A stretch of DNA of 7,205 nucleotides, taken from the NCBI GenBank assembly GCA_025963265.1, contig JAOPUY010000062.1:1-7205 (forward strand), in the 5' to 3' direction. A model generated the notes under the pieces. That model made no database searches and was not told the DNA's origin. It was given only the letters and a program-made list of their open reading frames with translations. This document shows positions 6,166-7,205 of this stretch, one piece after another. Every line of letters begins with the position of its first letter. The first letter of the stretch is position 1. Source of the stretch: Frankiales bacterium. Lineage in GTDB: Bacteria > Actinomycetota > Actinomycetes > Mycobacteriales > Jatrophihabitantaceae. Position numbers and translations under genes: made by a program.

Positions 6166-7205
6166 ATGACCCTCGCCCAGCAATTACCGTCGCTTCGAAG
6201 ATCGCTGCCGCACCCGCTAGAGCCCTGGCTGTGGCCGGCTTCGACCCATCACCGGCCGAGCGGGGACCTGTCCATCGGTGGAGTCAGCCTGCTCTCGCTG
6301 GCCGCTCGCCACGGCACCCCGGCCCAGATCCTGGACTCCGGCGAGTTCCGGCAGCGCGCGCTCGAGTACCGAAGGGCTTACGGCGACGGCAACGTCTCCT
6401 ACGCCGGCAAGGCGCTGCTCACGCTGGAGGTCTGCCGCTGGGTCGATGAGACGGGCTTGGGCCTGGACGTCTGCAGCGCCGGCGAGTTGGGGCTGGCCCG
6501 CCGCGCCGGCTTCCCGCTGGACCGGATCACGTTGCACGGCAACGCGAAGTCGGCCGAACTGCTGCGCACCGCCATGCCAGCGGGGATTGGCCGCATCGTC
6601 ATCGACAGCCTGTCCGAGATCGACTTGCTCTCCTCGCTGACCTACGGAATGGGTCGCCAAAAGGTGCTGCTGCGCGTCATTCCGGGCGTGGCGGCCGGTG
6701 CCCATCCCGCGCTCACCACCGGCGTCGAGGCCCAGAAATTCGGCCTGTCGATCCTGGACGGATCGGCGGCCGAAGCGGTCGCCCGAGTGCTCGCGGCGCC
6801 GAATTTGGAGCTGGTGGGGCTGCACTGCCATCTCGGGTCGCAGATCAGCCAGGTGCGACCCTATCTCGACGCGTCCGCGGTGCTGGTCGATCAACTGGCG
6901 CTGATCAGGCAGCGGCACGGCCTCGAGCTAGCCGAACTCAACCTCGGCGGCGGGTTTGGGATCGCTTACCACGGCGGCGACCTCGTCTTGGGCATCGTCG
7001 AGACGGCCGGGCAGATCCGCCGCGCGGTCCAAGCTCGCTGCGCCGCCGCCGGCCTCGCTGTGCCGGCGGTGCGGGTCGAGCCCGGCCGCTCCATCGCCGG
7101 GCCGAGCGGGGTGACGATCTACCGCGTGCTCAATGTCAAACGGAGCACGGGGCGGACTTGGGTCACGGTAGACGGCGGGATGTCGGACAACCCCCGGCCC
7201 AGCCT
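6166..7205 (+). CDS. lysA: Diaminopimelate decarboxylase LysA (3' end beyond window)
   Basis: LysA is the PLP-dependent (fold type III) cytosolic enzyme that decarboxylates meso-diaminopimelate to L-lysine, the last step of the pathway. 346 codons are visible and the frame is open to the edge; the family is usually about 420-460 residues. Seen: the PLP-binding lysine Lys82 in SYAGKA, HGNAKS where HGNNKS is common, LHCHLGSQI (His220), the phosphate-binding GGGFG loop (261-265), EPGRS (Glu305), and VDGGMSDNPRP near the end. The DGGMSDN motif favours diaminopimelate over ornithine or arginine decarboxylases. The missing C-terminus holds the catalytic Cys and other substrate residues. The ATG at 6166 has AGGAG five bases upstream; an in-frame ATG at 6136, also with AGGAG, would add ten residues. 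Actinobacterial housekeeping lysA usually lies with argS, hom and thrC, so this may be a second copy. Confidence 0.93.
   Translation, partial: MTLAQQLPSLRRSLPHPLEPWLWPASTHHRPSGDLSIGGVSLLSLAARHGTPAQILDSGEFRQRALEYRRAYGDGNVSYAGKALLTLEVCRWVDETGLGLDVCSAGELGLARRAGFPLDRITLHGNAKSAELLRTAMPAGIGRIVIDSLSEIDLLSSLTYGMGRQKVLLRVIPGVAAGAHPALTTGVEAQKFGLSILDGSAAEAVARVLAAPNLELVGLHCHLGSQISQVRPYLDASAVLVDQLALIRQRHGLELAELNLGGGFGIAYHGGDLVLGIVETAGQIRRAVQARCAAAGLAVPAVRVEPGRSIAGPSGVTIYRVLNVKRSTGRTWVTVDGGMSDNPRPS

Noticed and set aside
5791..6183. 130-codon minus-strand frame across the divergent region
   Set aside because: Its composition is unlike the real genes, it has no ribosome-binding site, and it covers the repeats and the stem-loop; it is probably chance.
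5769..6449. 226-codon plus-strand frame across the divergent region
   Set aside because: It runs antisense to the start of usp and into lysA in another frame, is Arg/Pro/Ala-rich, and matches no family.
6217..6918. 233-codon minus-strand frame antisense to lysA
   Set aside because: The plus strand has an unambiguous LysA with ordered catalytic motifs; the antisense translation is Gln/Arg/Gly-rich and unrecognisable.

Overview
The window is GC-rich DNA from what looks like an actinobacterium. Third codon positions are G/C-rich, GTG starts are used, the Shine-Dalgarno sites are strong (for example AGGAGG), and the KdpF, CorA, Usp and LysA sequences read as actinobacterial types. I cannot name the genus. 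The DNA is packed with genes except for two intergenic gaps, 3980-4218 and 5795-6165. No rRNA, tRNA, insertion sequence, CRISPR array or phage gene was seen.

Layout, left to right. On the minus strand and running off the left edge is the start of a kdp potassium-pump operon. In transcription order it is a 27-residue membrane microprotein (3896-3979), kdpF (3810-3899), kdpA (2146-3810) and kdpB (from 2149, lacking only its last few residues). Each gene overlaps the next by 1-4 bases. A 239-bp gap (3980-4218) holds the kdp leader, a probable operator and the end of the upstream unit. That upstream unit, also on the minus strand, is usp (5282-5794) followed by a corA-type divalent-cation channel gene (4219-5235). 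A 371-bp divergent region (5795-6165) separates usp from a plus-strand diaminopimelate decarboxylase gene, lysA (6166 to the right edge, truncated).

The kdp genes encode high-affinity, ATP-driven K+ uptake. CorA would move Mg2+ or a similar divalent cation. Usp is a cytosolic stress protein. LysA makes lysine from meso-diaminopimelate. Together they suggest a cluster for ion homeostasis and stress, with an amino-acid or cell-wall gene beside it.

The main observation outside the genes is a short direct repeat, CGTGAG (often CGTGAGGA). It sits upstream of all three transcription units, always in the sense orientation of the downstream gene. Copies are spaced about one or two helical turns apart: 13 and 11 bp at kdp, 22 bp at usp, 22 and 11 bp at lysA. 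This looks like the operator of a shared regulator that binds direct repeats, possibly of the OmpR/PhoB/KdpE type, although no regulator gene lies in the window. Other points of interest are the microprotein ahead of kdpF, paired hairpins in the kdp leader, and an 11-bp stem-loop in the usp/lysA divergent region.
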